DNA of 64,000 nt from Casuarius casuarius (lineage: Eukaryota > Chordata > Aves > Casuariiformes > Casuariidae): NCBI GenBank assembly GCA_003342895.1, contig PTFA01000198.1, forward strand, positions 1,843,689-1,907,688. Reading direction: 5' to 3'. Positions 35,094 to 48,119 of the stretch are shown here, piece by piece. The notes beneath the pieces were generated by a model. The model saw only the letters and a program-made list of their open reading frames with translations, was not told the origin of the DNA and searched no databases. The position numbers and the translations under genes were made by a program. How positions within the stretch are numbered: the stretch's first letter is position 1; each line of letters opens with the position of its first letter.

Positions 35094-38000
35094 CCAAGGG
35101 AGAGTTCACTTTTCACCTAATGCTCAAAAATTTATTCCCTCAGAGGAGCAAGTGTTCAGAATAGTGGCTGATGGAAGAAATTTGCCATGCATCCAAACCC
35201 CCATTGCAAGGCATTGCAAGCCAGTACCTCCTCACCTGTGTTCAGCCATCAGTCAGCTCTTGAATAGTAATGATGCCCTGCATAAAGAAAAACCTCGGCC
35301 TAAAATAGAAGTCTCTTCTCTCTAGACATAGCTTGTTCTATGTGTTGACTATGATTGTGAGTGTGATAGAGATACTGTATACAGAACTGAACCCTGGGGC
35401 CTTTTTTGTGCGTGTTTTGTTGGGATAAAGCATTTGGAAATGTTCAGTTGCCTGTCTGCAAATATCTGCCTGCATGGTAGCACTCAGTCCTGGATCAGGA
35501 CAAGGGCTGTGAACTGAGGGTGAGGCTGGTTCAGATGCTGGTCCCTTTTTCATTTAGTGCACTTTTCATCATTAGATCCCATTTTTTTCCTGGATATATT
35601 TATAAGTATTGCTGCCAAGGGCTGCATGGCTTGGGTGCCTGCTTTGACTGTTGAGTAACTGCTAATCACCTGTGGTGGTCCCACACTCATTACTCCCTGT
35701 GATATTGTTTCCGCTTCTCAGTTGGAGCACTGAAGCACTGCACAGAGGAGAACAAATTATGATGTGCAAATAGTGTCTTCTGGCTGGATTTCTTTTTCCT
35801 AAATAGTTTCCCAAATTAAAATGCATTAAACTCTTTGAATTTGTAGAGCTTTTCATAAAAATGAGCTGCCTGAATATTTGTGAAGCAATTGTTAACATGC
35901 CAGAAATCAGTGGACCGAATGCAGCCTTCTTGTCAATGAACAAGAGATTTTTATCTTTAGCCAGGTTCTAAAAAGGTTTGTGGCAGTGGAGAAAAAAATA
36001 GAGAAAAAAATCCAGCATGTAAACCAACCTCCCTCCTGCAAAATTAAAAAAACCAACAAAAAACAGAAGATAGAAAAGAAAGAAAAATGGAGATACACAC
36101 TTAAGTCTTTTGGACATCGTCAAAGACTTTTCCCTTTTCCATTTTAGTTATTTGATTACATTCACCAGTTTAATAATGCTTAAAATCTGGAGGCAATGGA
36201 AGTCTAGAATTTTTGTCACTGGGTCAATAGTTCAAAAAGTCTGATTTCTTTCCTGACCTCTGACTTTTAATTTTCTTCCTGCTTATGGCCAACTAAGAAA
36301 AGCTGCCAAAGTTTATCAGCCAGATTAGCTCATTTAACCAGAAGTGAATAGCTCACCCACACATCAAAGCTCTGGAGATTTCTTCTAATATAGTAGATGT
36401 CAACTACAAGTCCCTATTAATAATTAACTGAGATCCTGTTGGGACTGCCTGTACAACTTCCTTTGCTCCTTGTCAAGTGCCATCTCTGTGAAGTAGCCTA
36501 ATTTAGTTTAATTGACTGTGTCACAGGCAAGTGCATCTATTCTGTATGACCTGACCACTCTTTCACTGCTTTCTCTATGGCACAATTTGAAAGTTATAAA
36601 GAAATGCCTATAACAGCACAAATCCGTCATGCTTGCCTTGATGTGGGGATGGCTCAGCACTGCAAGCGTGCCTCTCTGCACCTTCTGGCTAATGAAAGGT
36701 GTCTGAGCGTCGTTGATCACCTTGCTCTGATAGCACACCTTCTCTTAACTGAGAGCTACAGCCTGTGTAATTTCTCTAGGGCTCAGGAGCTAAGGTGACA
36801 GATCATGTTGGGATAAATTGGGGAGCTTAGATGGCAAAGCATCTCTTTCATCCTTGCTCCTTGAATGTTTGTACAAGGATAAGCAATCTCAATACTGTGT
36901 CCTATACCCAGGAGACTCTGCTAGTCTCTGAGCACCTCTTGGCGGCTAACGACATGGGCAATTATGCAGGTGCCTTTTGCCACCTTTTCTTTAGCTCTTA
37001 CCCCAGCTGGCAACTGTGCACTTTCTGGGGACATTTGTGATGAAATAAAATGATAGCAGAGGCCTTTGTTGCAGCCTTGAGCCTGGAAGCAAAAGACTTT
37101 TGTGAATCTGGCTCCCATGTAGAATTAGATGAACCTGACAGCATATTTATATAAATAAACCCCTGCTCCTTGGCTGACTTCTGACACTTCAAATTTCTTC
37201 TGGGGTACTGTTTATGGCTGTTGTCTAAACCTGTGGGCTACTCATGCTTGGGTGGGCAGGGCTACTGGCAAGAACCAAGAAATTCCAAGTCTCAGACTTA
37301 GCTGGAGGGGCTTTATCAGCATAAACATGGCAAACCATAACAGAGTACAGCATTTATCCCTGTCAGCCCTGTTAAAAAATAATAATGTGTTAGGCTGGTG
37401 GAGTAAGTGGGCTGCTCACAGTCAATCAGTAAAGCAGATGACTCATTTCTTACACTTGGTCTTAGTTACAGCTGTACTCCCAAGTCTCAGACCTGTTCAA
37501 GAAAGACCTAAATCTGTATTAAAAGGAGCAGAGGAGGGAAGTGTTTCATTCTCAGATCAGCCAGTGGTTTGCCAACTGCTATTTTCTTTTGGACAGAGAT
37601 AATATTCTGTTTAAAAAAAGATAAAGAGCATCATTATTATTATTTGGTTTATTTGTTATATGTTACTAATGTGAAATAAGATTTATTTTTTTGTTTGGGT
37701 TCCAAAGGAGAAAGGTCATTTGTTTTGCCTGAAGGCTCAAGCTTTAGTCATCAGCAAAGTTATTCTCTGGTTCTAGCTTTTTCCCTTCCAGGATGTATGT
37801 CCTGCTTTTTAAACTCTCTCTCAAATTGCATAGATTTAGCTCACTTAGAGTTCATGCCCTGACCCACACCTGAAGTTGTATGAGATTGTATTTTAAAAAA
37901 CAAAGCCTTGAGGATATGAGCAGCTTTAGTCTCCCGGAAGAGATGAGGAGTACATAGGGTCTCTGAACCCTGTTCCTACAACTGGATAGGTTTTGCCTTT

Positions 38001-40156
38001 TCATACTACTGGGTTAGAAAAAAAGTATTGTCAGTATTTCCCTGTTCATGAGGAATCTCAGCTACTGAAAAGCCCCTAAGTAGCTGCAAATCAGCAATTA
38101 TCTGAAATTACGTGAAATGGGATTCTGCTTGGTCTATAAATGCTGGACCAGGTAGGACAGCTCAGAAACCTGGGGCTGACAGTACTCACACAGCCAGATC
38201 TTCTCTGCTGAAAAAAACTGCTAGTTTTCCTAAGGCACCTTTGAGGAAACTTAAGGTATTCAACCTTCGGGGAGAGTGTCCACCAAACAAAGTCCCTTTT
38301 GCCATTATTAGGCCGTAAACCTCTCCTTTATATGATACAAAAATGGGATCACATACAAAAACGGCAGAGCATCCATGTATTTTTGCCCCAGTCTCATTTG
38401 TATTGCTGTAGCGTAGGTGATTTTAGAAATCATTTATTTCAAAACCTAAAACTTTGCTGTGCAGCTGGATGATGGTCAGGCTTTGTTCCTGAGTTTTCTT
38501 TCCCTACGTGAATGCCATATTTCAATGCAACGCTTGAATTTAGAGCTCTGCTGCGTCGTCACCTTGAGCAGAACTAAAGAGCTTTCTTCATGGCTCCTTT
38601 GTAATGTCTTTGCAGTTTCAGGCTCAGTTAGAAATTGCTTTTCAACTTTTGTAATCCTTACTCAAATTTTATGTGAGGAAAGAGGGTCTTGAAATGAAGA
38701 TACAGGCTTTGATGAACATTGGGTTATATTCTAGTTCTCACGTTGACTTCCAGGGTGACCAAAGACCTACATTTTAGTCACTAGATATTTCAGTGCTTGA
38801 TCAGCATGGAAAATTGTCATGTTGAAGTAGGTCTTTAATTCTGTTTTTGAAATGGTTTTACAAATGTTGATTAGCATTTTTAAGAAAGAGTACCTGAAGA
38901 TGAAACTTGAAATCTGTATATGTAGGTATGTGAATAGTGGTCCGATCTGAAAAATAGCTGAGCACTTGCAACTTGTCGTAACTTGAAGAAGCTACTCCAG
39001 AGACAAAATCCTAGAAATAATTGCTGCCTCATATAGAAGCATATTTGTGGATGATATACATGATGTTGAAGACTGACAGGCCCTACTATTCCTCTTTTGA
39101 TCTTAAGAGGAGAAAACATGGTTTTCATATTTGTATGTAAACCCCTTGCTGTAGCAGTCCCAATTCAGACTAAAGCCTGGGGCTGTGTGGGAGCATGATA
39201 CTTTGTGTGTGCTGTAGATTCAGATTATGTCACTGTAGGGCTCCACGAAACAAGTCTAAACCTACCTGTCGGAGGCGGGAGGATGCTGCTGTTCTGTTTG
39301 GCAGAGGCTCAGATTCTATGAACAGAAAATATTGCAGTTGCCACTAGGACTGGTTGTTGCCCAAACCTTTCTTTTCTTGTCTAATCCATGGGCACTAACA
39401 AGATTATAGTACAATACTATGTTTGCCCCAGAAGTAGACGTCAAGTCTTTGTGTGTAATCTATGAAGCACCTTTGGATGCTTCAGAATGAAAAATGTTAA
39501 ATAATACATTAATGATGTGTATTTATAGTAAGAGCCTACATTAAAAGAGGCTTTTTTAAACTCCTTTTTTGCTGTTTGTCATGAGGGTCACCATAAAAAG
39601 AGAAAAGGAGTATCTTAGAGAGTCAGGTAATAGCTATGATGCAGATTAAGACTCTCATCAGTGAAGCCCCAAGAGAAGAAAAGTAAAATCTTATTTTTCC
39701 CAAAGCCTGGAGGTATTTATGCTCCTGGGTTTTTTTCTTAAATGAGTACATGAAAAGAAGCTCTGAGTCAATAGCCTATCCAGACCTGCATTTTAGGAAG
39801 CAGTGCAGAAACTGGCTCTGGTAAGCAAAGATTTTGGTCTCCATTGTTGTCCCTCAGCTCTGTCAGCTTGTCCAGATGTGAGAGAGCTGGTGGTCATGGC
39901 GGTGGATCGTGCACAACCCAGTCAGTTGTGTCAGGATACCTGGCTCAGTCATGGAGTGTCTTCTCCCATGTTATAACTACTACCATGGAGATGTTTTTCT
40001 ATATTTTTGAGGGCAGCTGAGGTCATGAAATGGGAAGACTGTCCTATAAATAGGCTTGAACCCTCTACTTTCCAACCTCTGACAGACCTTGACTCTCTAT
40101 CCAGATCCATGGAGCCAAGTATGGTGCAGCGTCCTGCTCTGCGAGAAGCTGAGTAA
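35094..40156. other. No gene seen; AT-rich noncoding
   Basis: A tandem-like ATTGCAAGGCATTGCAAG lies at about 35205-35222, with A-rich purine sequence near 36040-36090 and an ATTATTATTATT run near 37630. A 116-codon plus frame at 37252-37602 has no protein-like features. A CpG-bearing GGAGGCGGGAGG word sits near 39270. Confidence 0.65.
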
Positions 40157-40200
40157 CCCCCTGTGAAAGGCAGGGAATGTGTACTATCCCCCTGTGAAAG
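40157..40200. repeat. 13-bp direct repeat, 31-bp period
   Basis: CCCCCTGTGAAAG occurs at 40157-40169 and again, unchanged, at 40188-40200. It may be a small tandem duplication with diverged intervening sequence. Confidence 0.8.
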
Positions 40201-41765
40201 CTGACTTTCATGTCTAGTAGGAAGGGCTTTTGGAGGACCAGTATACGCTGTTTCCTTTTCCTGAGTGAGAATCGCTCACTTCAGGCCTTAATTATTTAAG
40301 GTGATATTGCTATACCATTTAGGAAGAATCTGGTGGCCCAACTGGCTCCAAGAATAGCTTCCCTTCATTATTTTTTCATATGAACATTTGAGTTGTCTTC
40401 ACCATGTGGGGATGTTCTTGCTAAAACTGTATACATCACCCCTGCTGAAAGTAGATGAAGCATTAAACATCATATCCCACCGTTTTTACCTGAATGTCTA
40501 GGATTTGGCAGAGAGCAGACAGTCTTGTCTCTCAAGGCCGTATCATCACTATCTATCTGTATCTCCAGAGATGTAGATACAGTATTGTGAGATTTTGATG
40601 TTGTTATTGTAAAAAAGGTGGACTGCAAGTTGCCTAATGCACTGCATCGGTTGCATGCTTGATGTATGTAGACCATCCTGACAGATCTCAGGAGAGGCTG
40701 CAGCTGCTGCAGACTCCCACCATGACATGGAGGGATACCACAGAGCAACATTTCTTGTTTCTGGGAACATTTCCTTGAGGTCATTGCAACAGTGCTCCTA
40801 TCAATCAAAAAAGCAAACCTGTGCAGTTGCATGTCTTACCTGTCTTTGCTTAATTTGAAAAGTGGCTGAGAGAAAGGCTGCTGGTGTAAGAAAAAAAATG
40901 AAACTGCTTGGGGAAATTGTTCTTAAACCTGCTGGTTACTGCATCCTGACTATCCCAGAAAGAACACATGGGGGAAGTATCTCTTTTTCAGTGTGTGTGT
41001 TTTTTTATATCAGGCTGCAGTCTGAGAACAATTAGCTGCACTCTTTCCTCTGGATAGTTGTTCTGCTTATTCATTATTATTACTTTTTTTTATTGTGCTG
41101 ATGGCTCAGCTGGAGCCCAGCCTGAGAGAAATACAAGCAAATATATAGTAGTAGAGGACTGTTGGCTCAAAGTGTTTGTAGTCTCAGTGTGATGTGGAAA
41201 ACAGCAGGTGGCTATGATGAGCTGAGCACAAGGTAGGAGTGATATAGCAGTGACTAGTGTAAAAAGCATTAGTCATAGCAGAGCAGTTCCCAAGCCATTT
41301 TGTGCAGTTTGTAAGAAGAGAGGCTGCAAAGTTTTGATTTCCTCTAGTAGTCTGTGGGCTTTTCACGCAAAAAAATCAGTTGGTGGACTCGAGGGCAGGA
41401 ATATATTGGCTGAAATAACGTGAAGATCTTTACTGCCTTTGTCCTTCCCCCCAGTGCCAAGCATTGGGGCATAAACCTAAACTGATAGGATGAAAACTTT
41501 GGGAATGTTACAGTAATGCCTGCATGGAAGTTTTTCTCAAATGCATCAGTTTGCAGCACTCTTTCTCTGCACCCCAGGGAGGAGGGTGTCCCCAGTTGCT
41601 TCTGTCTCCCACTAAGCTGGCAGAGTACTGCCAGGTGGCTCAGCAGGGCGGGAGGCCATAGAAGAACATGGGAGATGCAAAATGTGGCTCCACAGGATGT
41701 AGTGAACTTGTTGGGGAAGGCGTTTCTCCCTCTCCCCATCCCACCTGCCCTGCTCCAGCCGTGAT

Positions 41766-41784
41766 CCCCCCCCCACACACACAC
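41766..41784. repeat. C9(AC)5 compound microsatellite
   Basis: Nine C followed by five AC units. Confidence 0.9.
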
Positions 41785-42799
41785 TTCTTCTGGCTCCTTT
41801 GGTGCTTACTGGACCCATGCAGGAACCAATTTAACTATTTGGCAAAAAGCCTGAATAGTTTTATATGGAGCTAAATTAAATCAGCTGCTGAGGCTAGTGC
41901 CTAGCAGACCCCAGGAAGATGTTGGACCATGCAGCTGAGAGCATGAAGAGCAGGAAGAAGTGAGGAGAAGAGGGAGGGTCTTTTGTCTTTCAGCTGTGAC
42001 CAAATGCTTGACTGGACCAGCTGCCAGTGAAACCACCAGCACTGTCTGACCAGGGAGGGTGATCCAGGACAGAGCCTTGGTTCTTGATGAGTCTGGTGAT
42101 GGTGCAAAGCCATACATCCATGTTCTGGGCTTCGCAAAGACAACCAACACTACACATCATCATAAATCAAGTTCAAATGTCTAGAATCACTTAAAACTAT
42201 ATGGACAAATTAAAAATGGAAGGTATCTTTCTCAAGGTGTTTGCAGTGTTTGCTTATAAGTTATCAAGTGTTGCTTGGTTACAGTTCCACATGCCTTTAG
42301 AACAGAAATCACAAGTACATTTTAAAAGAGGAGAAAAAAATTCCATATGTAATATCTGATGTCTCATAATGTACATGAAGTTCACTTGTTTTGCTGTCAT
42401 GGTCAAATAATCGGGCTAGCTGCTTTGTCTGCTCAAAACTACAGGCCTGGATGAGCTGCATTTAGATGATGCACATTGATTAATTTTGTACTATCCAAGT
42501 ATAGGTGTGCCGAAAAAGATGTACTGATTTAGAGAAGTGCCTGTCCTGCTCCTGGGTTAGATGGGTATCTGAAAATTTTTGCATAGGATTTCTCATCTTG
42601 TGTGAAGCTGTGAAATGTGGAGCTTTGCTAAAATTATACGCAAAGGTCACACATCCAATTAATATTTTTAATCATCGTCATCACTGTGGTTGTTTTTGAT
42701 GTGGCTTGCTTGAACTGTCTCTGATGTGATGAAATTTGCTCACTGATTTGCTTTCCCTGCCCATGATCTGAGACATCAGTCTTTATCTAAGCAGCAGTC

Positions 42800-42832
42800 T
42801 TCGTGGCGTCAGTGGGAATTTTGCCTGGTTTA
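42800..42832. repeat. Possible ancient amniote repeat fragment
   Basis: The words GCGTCAGTGGGAATTTTGCC match the theme 'AGTCAATGGGAGTTTTGCC' of an old bird/reptile interspersed repeat. The match is short, so confidence is low. Confidence 0.3.
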
Positions 42833-43220
42833 GAGTATCTTTGTGGAAGCTCTTCAACCCATTTTTCAATGATACAGCATACCAGGACTGTGTTAGCATT
42901 CTGACATACCTTCCCTATCCACACACATGATTGTTGTCTTTTAGAGACACTACTTTCTGAAGTGTGTTTCTCCAAGTTTTCAGCGTGTTTCTATAGACAG
43001 AAACAAACAGCCAGAAAAAAAAGAAAAAACAAAAGCATTGGGTTTTTCCTTTATTTCCAAATGTGTTTTAAGTGATAATCCTGTTATATTCTACCTGTAG
43101 AAGCTAATAGCTGTAAATCTAGAGCCAGGATAGAACCAGAGAGATTTGTGTGCCTACTGTATTGTTTTATAAAGTAGTAAGAATTGTAATGGCAGAATAA
43201 GGATTTCAGTCATATAGGAA

Positions 43221-43259
43221 GTCTCCAGTGCATTTGGCACTGGAAGACGGTGGTCTTCC
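43221..43259. repeat. Two overlapping, mutually exclusive hairpins
   Basis: Hairpin A pairs GTCTCCAGTGC (43221-43231) with GCACTGGAAGAC (43237-43248) around loop ATTTG; it has 11 pairs and one bulged base. Hairpin B pairs GGAAGAC (43242-43248) with GTCTTCC (43253-43259) around GGTG; it has 7 perfect pairs. The same GGAAGAC strand belongs to both, so an RNA could adopt only one form at a time. Transcription of this segment is unknown. Confidence 0.75.
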
Positions 43260-44672
43260 TTGAGGACTTTCAGTTACCAAATAAATCAGTACATGCAGCA
43301 GCAAAACAGCAAAGTGAAACCTAATCTTTACCCGCTTGTTCAAACAGTTGGAAGCCCAAGGCACAGCTGATGAGTTTCAGTAGTGCGGTCACGTCCTCTA
43401 GGGCGAAGTGCAGACAATGTGTGTTTATTTGATAGCTGAACCATATTTTACCCTTACAAGTTTAGAATGATTCATGAGGTCTGAGAAGGCTTTTCCAACT
43501 CTTTTAAATTTCAGCATGGCTAAACCAGTACCTGAAATGCATGTGAACCCTGGACTAAAACAATCTTCCTTGTTCCATGCCCCTTCTTGCTGAAGTCAAA
43601 TTCATTATTTTTCCTGTTGTTCCCAGAACTGGGAATGGGGACTGTCTCAGCAGAGAGAAATTGTAAGAAAGCATTCAGGGACTGTGAATAACAAAGTGCT
43701 TCCCAATAAGAAGCAACTGCTGTGCCCTGCGCAGGACTGCTGGGTTGCACCAGTCAGGGGACTGCTCAAGAGCGCACAGCAGCAGGAGACTGTGTGTAGA
43801 TAGGAACATATGACTAGAGAATATGCTCCCTGCTCAGTGTTCAGAGCCCAGGATCCCTTTCTAGATCCTGCTTTCCAGAAAGAGATGGACCAGGGAGCTC
43901 AAAACCCCATCGCTCTTGTTTGAGCGCATTATGCTGCCTTTCATCTTGCTGGCCCCCTGAGCCTTGCCTTTCCTTGTGCCTGGTAGACAAGCTTCAACAA
44001 GAAGGATGGGCATTGTTCGCTCATGTCTTCCCCACTTCCCTTCTTCCAAGCCTTGCCTCTATGCTGTTGGTCAAGAGTCTTCTTTGAGATGGTGATGGCC
44101 AATGTGACTTCTCTGGTGCTCTGGTGAACCTGACTTTCCCACCTCATTGGGGAATCAGTCTAGTCATTAAGCTGCTGTATGAGAGCTGGAGCCTGGCAGA
44201 TGACAACCAGGTGGGCTGTGAAAATTTTATTTTATGGAAGCACGTTTTGTGGGTGTTTGTTGGGTCAGTTCTTAGCCAGTTGACAGGATCAGGATCTTTT
44301 GAGATCTCTGTATACTTCTGGATACTGATGTAGCTTACTTATGTTGCGGTCATTATGAATGTGTACAAATCAGAACTGTACGGGCTATGCTAACTTTCAA
44401 GTTAAGCAAGGGATATTAAATGAGTTTAACAAGGGCAAGGACTTCAGATCCCTGTTTTGGAATTAGGTCATTAAAATCCACTGAAGCCCTGTTTTAGGAA
44501 TCTGAGCCCTTTCATGGATCTAGAGTAAGATAATAAATCTATCCAGGTGTCCATCCAATCCTGTGTTCCTCACTGAGAGTTTAACAAGAAGGGGATACTG
44601 ATGATGGGAACATTTGCCCGCTTGTGAATGGACTTGATCCATTTGTTGCAGGACACTCAGCACTCATGGGGT
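43260..44672. other. No gene seen
   Basis: Short frames only. Moderately GC-rich at 43860-44120 without exon signals. Confidence 0.6.
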
Positions 44673-44695
44673 TATAATGACATGCAGTCATTATA
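44673..44695. repeat. Perfect hairpin, 9-bp stem and 5-nt loop
   Basis: TATAATGAC (44673-44681), loop ATGCA, GTCATTATA (44687-44695). The stem is AT-rich, with no extension and no terminator-type tail. Confidence 0.8.
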
Positions 44696-46392
44696 CTACC
44701 TGTTCTGGGAAGGGTTTGAATAAAAGGCTTTCTAAACTAATGCCAATTTCTAGAGCTTTTCTGTAACTGTATGAAGGTATTTTTTAGAAAACAATGTGCA
44801 TTTCTGTTGTGGTTGCTTAAGAGTTATATTCCTAGATTTTCCCCCAACAACAATAAACTGTAGAATAGTTAAAGAAAAATGTCAGAAAATAAGGATACAT
44901 TTTACTGATCAGTAGAATCATTTTGAACTTATAAGCTGTTTTTAAATAGGTACAGAATATTTTGCCCTTCTATGAAATTTATAGTAATCAAGTGCAATTG
45001 CTGTCCTAAATTTCCAAACTTGAATATTGAACATGGAATCTGATTCCTGGAAGCACAGTTTTGTTCAGTGTGAGATAGGAAGTTACTGAAGTTATAAAAC
45101 AGTCTACGGCTTGCAGTGTTTACTGAAATACATAAAATTACTCCAGGAAAATGGGATTACTGTCATAAAAAGAACTTGAAAAGCTATTAATATCACCATA
45201 GATCAGAGCTTACCTTCTAAACTAAGTCACAATTCTGATAGCATTTCATCTATAATGCTGGCACCTCTCTAAGGAAAAAATATAACTCTGTTTATAATAA
45301 CATCTTCCTTACTGAGGTTTTCAGAGGGTAGAAATGACCTGAATCTGCTCTATCTGAACTTTAAATCCATCTTTATGGAGAAAAAACTGTTGAAGAACTG
45401 TTGTTCTTTTCTGAAGTGGCTAAAATATAAAGATGTAGACTAACTTTATAATGTTTTTCTTTTGCTAAAACACACAAAATACTGGGTTTTCTGTCCTCTA
45501 ATATATCTGATAGACTGAGGACATTCCTTTCACAGAGGCAGCAAATGAAGGAGGTGAAAATGAGGCTGAATCAGCACCTTCTACCTCTTAGATTGCTCAA
45601 AGCTATACAAGAAGGTGACGAGTAATTGGGGTGGGGGAAATCAATGTTAATTTAAACAGTGTTTGACATAAAGTTAGGAAGATATCACTATGCCTTTCTG
45701 TGTTGGAAAAACAGACTGGTGAAATGGGGAACTTTAGCAAAACACTATAAAAACCAAACAGGGAAGAAATTATCAGGTTGAAGCAATAAAATTGGGGATA
45801 TGGAAGACAAATCACTTCATAACAATGTTCAGTTGTGTTAGGTTTACCAGAAAATATATTATTTCTTGGGGTTTTTTGAATAGTTGGAGTTGTTTTCTAC
45901 TGAACATATATGCCTGTTCACCAAGTACTCAGAATCCAAAATGCTGGATAGTTACATAAAATCTTAGGGCAGATTAAAAAAAAAAAAAGTTACATGTCTG
46001 ACCTGAAATAAGTATTTGTCATAGTCCCTAGAAATATGGAGAATGTGAGTAATGCAAAAAGCATATTTTGTACCATTTTGTGTAAAAGAAAATACGGATT
46101 TCCGGTATGCATATTTCAAAGTGTAAACAGATGATCAGCTTCAGTTCAGAAGAGCTGCCTTGCTCCTCACCTGCTCTCTGACAGTGTTCATTGTTTTCCT
46201 GTCTGCTCTCCAGGTGACATCTGTGTGTCCCTGTGTTTGGAGTAAGACGAACAAGGCCTGCTTAAGTCAAGGATGGCTGTAGTGCCGGTGCAGAAAGGAG
46301 CTGCACAATCACATGGTGGTGGCTACAGCTTTGATGTGGAGTGCAGGACCTTCTAGCAGAGGCTAAGAGCGACCCTACCTGTCTCATAAATC
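44696..46392. other. No gene seen; very AT-rich
   Basis: Among the most AT-rich blocks of the window, with an A-run near 45976. There are no frames beyond 70 codons and no recognised repeat. Confidence 0.65.
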
Positions 46393-46415
46393 CATGCCTG
46401 CACATGACAGGCATG
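46393..46415. repeat. Perfect hairpin, 8-bp stem and 7-nt loop
   Basis: CATGCCTG (46393-46400), loop CACATGA, CAGGCATG (46408-46415). RRRCATG-like half sites facing each other resemble a weak p53-family layout, but the spacing is wrong. Confidence 0.7.
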
Positions 46416-46485
46416 CAGCCTCCCACAGCTGAGTGTTGCTGCACAAGCGCGGAGCTGGCGGTGCCTCTGAAGTGTGTGATTGTGT

Positions 46486-46498
46486 TGACCTCTAGTGG
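46486..46498 (-). promoter_or_regulatory. CTCF-like site, minus orientation
   Basis: The minus strand reads CCACTAGAGGTCA, close to the CTCF core CCACTAGAGGGCA. One important G is replaced by T. Confidence 0.25.
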
Positions 46499-47434
46499 TT
46501 CTAGCTAACAGAGGGCCAGACCTCTGCAGGCGGGTTAAGCAGGAGTGGGTCTACTGAAGCTGTGAGAGCTCCATCAGTTGACATCTCCTGTATAGCTAAC
46601 CTAGCGGTGGCATAGCACGGCTGCAGTCTTGGTGAATTTATGCATTACTTCCTGTAGGGTAGTCCCTGGAAGGAAATGAACATTTTTCATTTAAACCATT
46701 TCTGTCTTATTGGGGCTTTTCTCCAAAAAGTATTTGCTTTCCATAGGAAAGGTTGCAGCTGTCGGCCCTAGGGTAGCACAGTATAAAGGCTATAATTCAA
46801 GTCTTCATGTTCTCTTTTCCCACCATGAGCTGGCCTTGATGATCTCCTGTGATAACCTTCAGCCATTCAACTTTTGTGTTGCACTGTCTTCTACCTCCAA
46901 GAGCATCTTGAGTAAAGGCCTGCTCAGGAAGCCTTCTTTACAGAGGAGAGTGGGAGCAGAAAGTGCCTGAGCTCTCACGAAGCGTTGCATCAGAAACAGG
47001 AATTTGAAGATCTGGGATTTTATGTACTTTGGGTGTGGGGTTTTCTTTTGGTCAAGGGATTGAAATTTTTATTAGGATGGAGAAAATTTCTTACTGTCTC
47101 ACATGATTCTATGAAACAGAGCTGCTTATGGAGCACTGTCTCTTTTCATAAGAAGCAAGTACCATTTACTGGTATTGCTGACAGTTCAGGCAAACTGAAG
47201 GGATTTTTCATCAGCCTGGAAGTAACAATTCTTCTACATGCTGGAACCACCCAGGCAGCCCTCACCGTGGCATCACTAGGCTGGAGCTGGAGGTGGCCCT
47301 GTCCTAACAGGTAGACGTTCAGCCTCATTACAGTTTGTGAAAGTCTCTGTCAGAAGGAGGCAACATTTATCCCAAATTTATCTCATAACTTAGCTGTAAC
47401 TGAATCCGGCACTGAAACCTCAATCTGGAAACTG
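46499..47434. other. No gene seen
   Basis: Frames of 86 and 109 codons (46710-46970 and 46985-47314) lack protein-like character. I recognise no element. Confidence 0.6.
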
Positions 47435-47476
47435 TGAAAAATGGGCTGTCTCTCACATCTCTAATGAAAAATGGGC
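47435..47476. repeat. 12-bp direct repeat, 30-bp period
   Basis: TGAAAAATGGGC occurs at 47435-47446 and 47465-47476. Confidence 0.8.
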
Positions 47477-47719
47477 ATAAATAATTGATAATAGATCAAA
47501 TTTGCTGAAATATACAAAGGATACCATCTGTCTTCCTGCCAGTTATTATACGGAATAACCAAAAGGTTTTTAGTGGAGACAGATGACAACATTTAACAGC
47601 AGCTGCCTGATGCACGTTGTTCTTACAGTTGCCTGTAATTTGAAAATTGTGCTGGGGGCTAAAGGAGATAGTTTGGCAATTGGAAAATGAATACCGAGGG
47701 AAAAAAATACAGCTTTCTG

Positions 47720-47764
47720 AAATGGAAGCAAATGGATTAATGGAAATGGAATAATGCAAATGGA
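47720..47764. repeat. Clustered AAATGGA words with an octamer site
   Basis: AAATGGA or AATGGA recurs at 47720, 47730, 47739, 47744 and 47758, mostly at about 10-bp steps, i.e. one helical turn. The octamer ATGCAAAT (POU site) at 47754-47761 overlaps the last copy. GGAATA and TGGAAT words also suit TEAD-type binding. This could be a decayed minisatellite or a phased regulatory cluster. Confidence 0.45.
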
Positions 47765-48119
47765 AAATATGTCTAGCACATGTCACGATAGCACTGAGAA
47801 AGCTTCACAGCTTGCTCTCCAGCTGCGACCTTGCCAGTGCTCCCGTAGCATTTAGCAGGGACTTCAAGGCAGCTGTGCTCTGGTGCATGTATAAGCAGAA
47901 ACGATTTGCAGAGAAACCGCAGGCATCACTGCTGTTCTGCAGAGGAGGTAGCTCTTAGCTGGCTTCCAGGCTCTTGAAGCTACAAAATACCTGAGCAAGA
48001 GACAGTATGCCCAACAGCTTGTTTTTTTACAAATACATCAGTTAGTTTAAATAAAAGATTACCTCTTCTCACACACCAGTCTTCTTAAGAAGAAAGGAGT
48101 GAGGTGTGAAAAACTATGG
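47765..48119. other. No gene seen
   Basis: Mixed-composition noncoding sequence without recognisable elements. Confidence 0.6.

Larger units (their letters stand above)
40201..43220. other. No gene seen; noncoding
   Basis: A C9(AC)5 run lies at 41766-41784. The region around 41344-41880 is GC-richer, with overlapping frames on both strands (up to 146 codons minus, 41784-41344) and no motif. An ancient repeat fragment is annotated at 42800-42832. Confidence 0.6.

Noticed and set aside
46826..46880. GGCCTTGATGATCTC resembling the CR1 3' region
   Set aside because: The similarity is one short word. The rest of the CR1 3' end and its terminal 8-bp repeats are missing.
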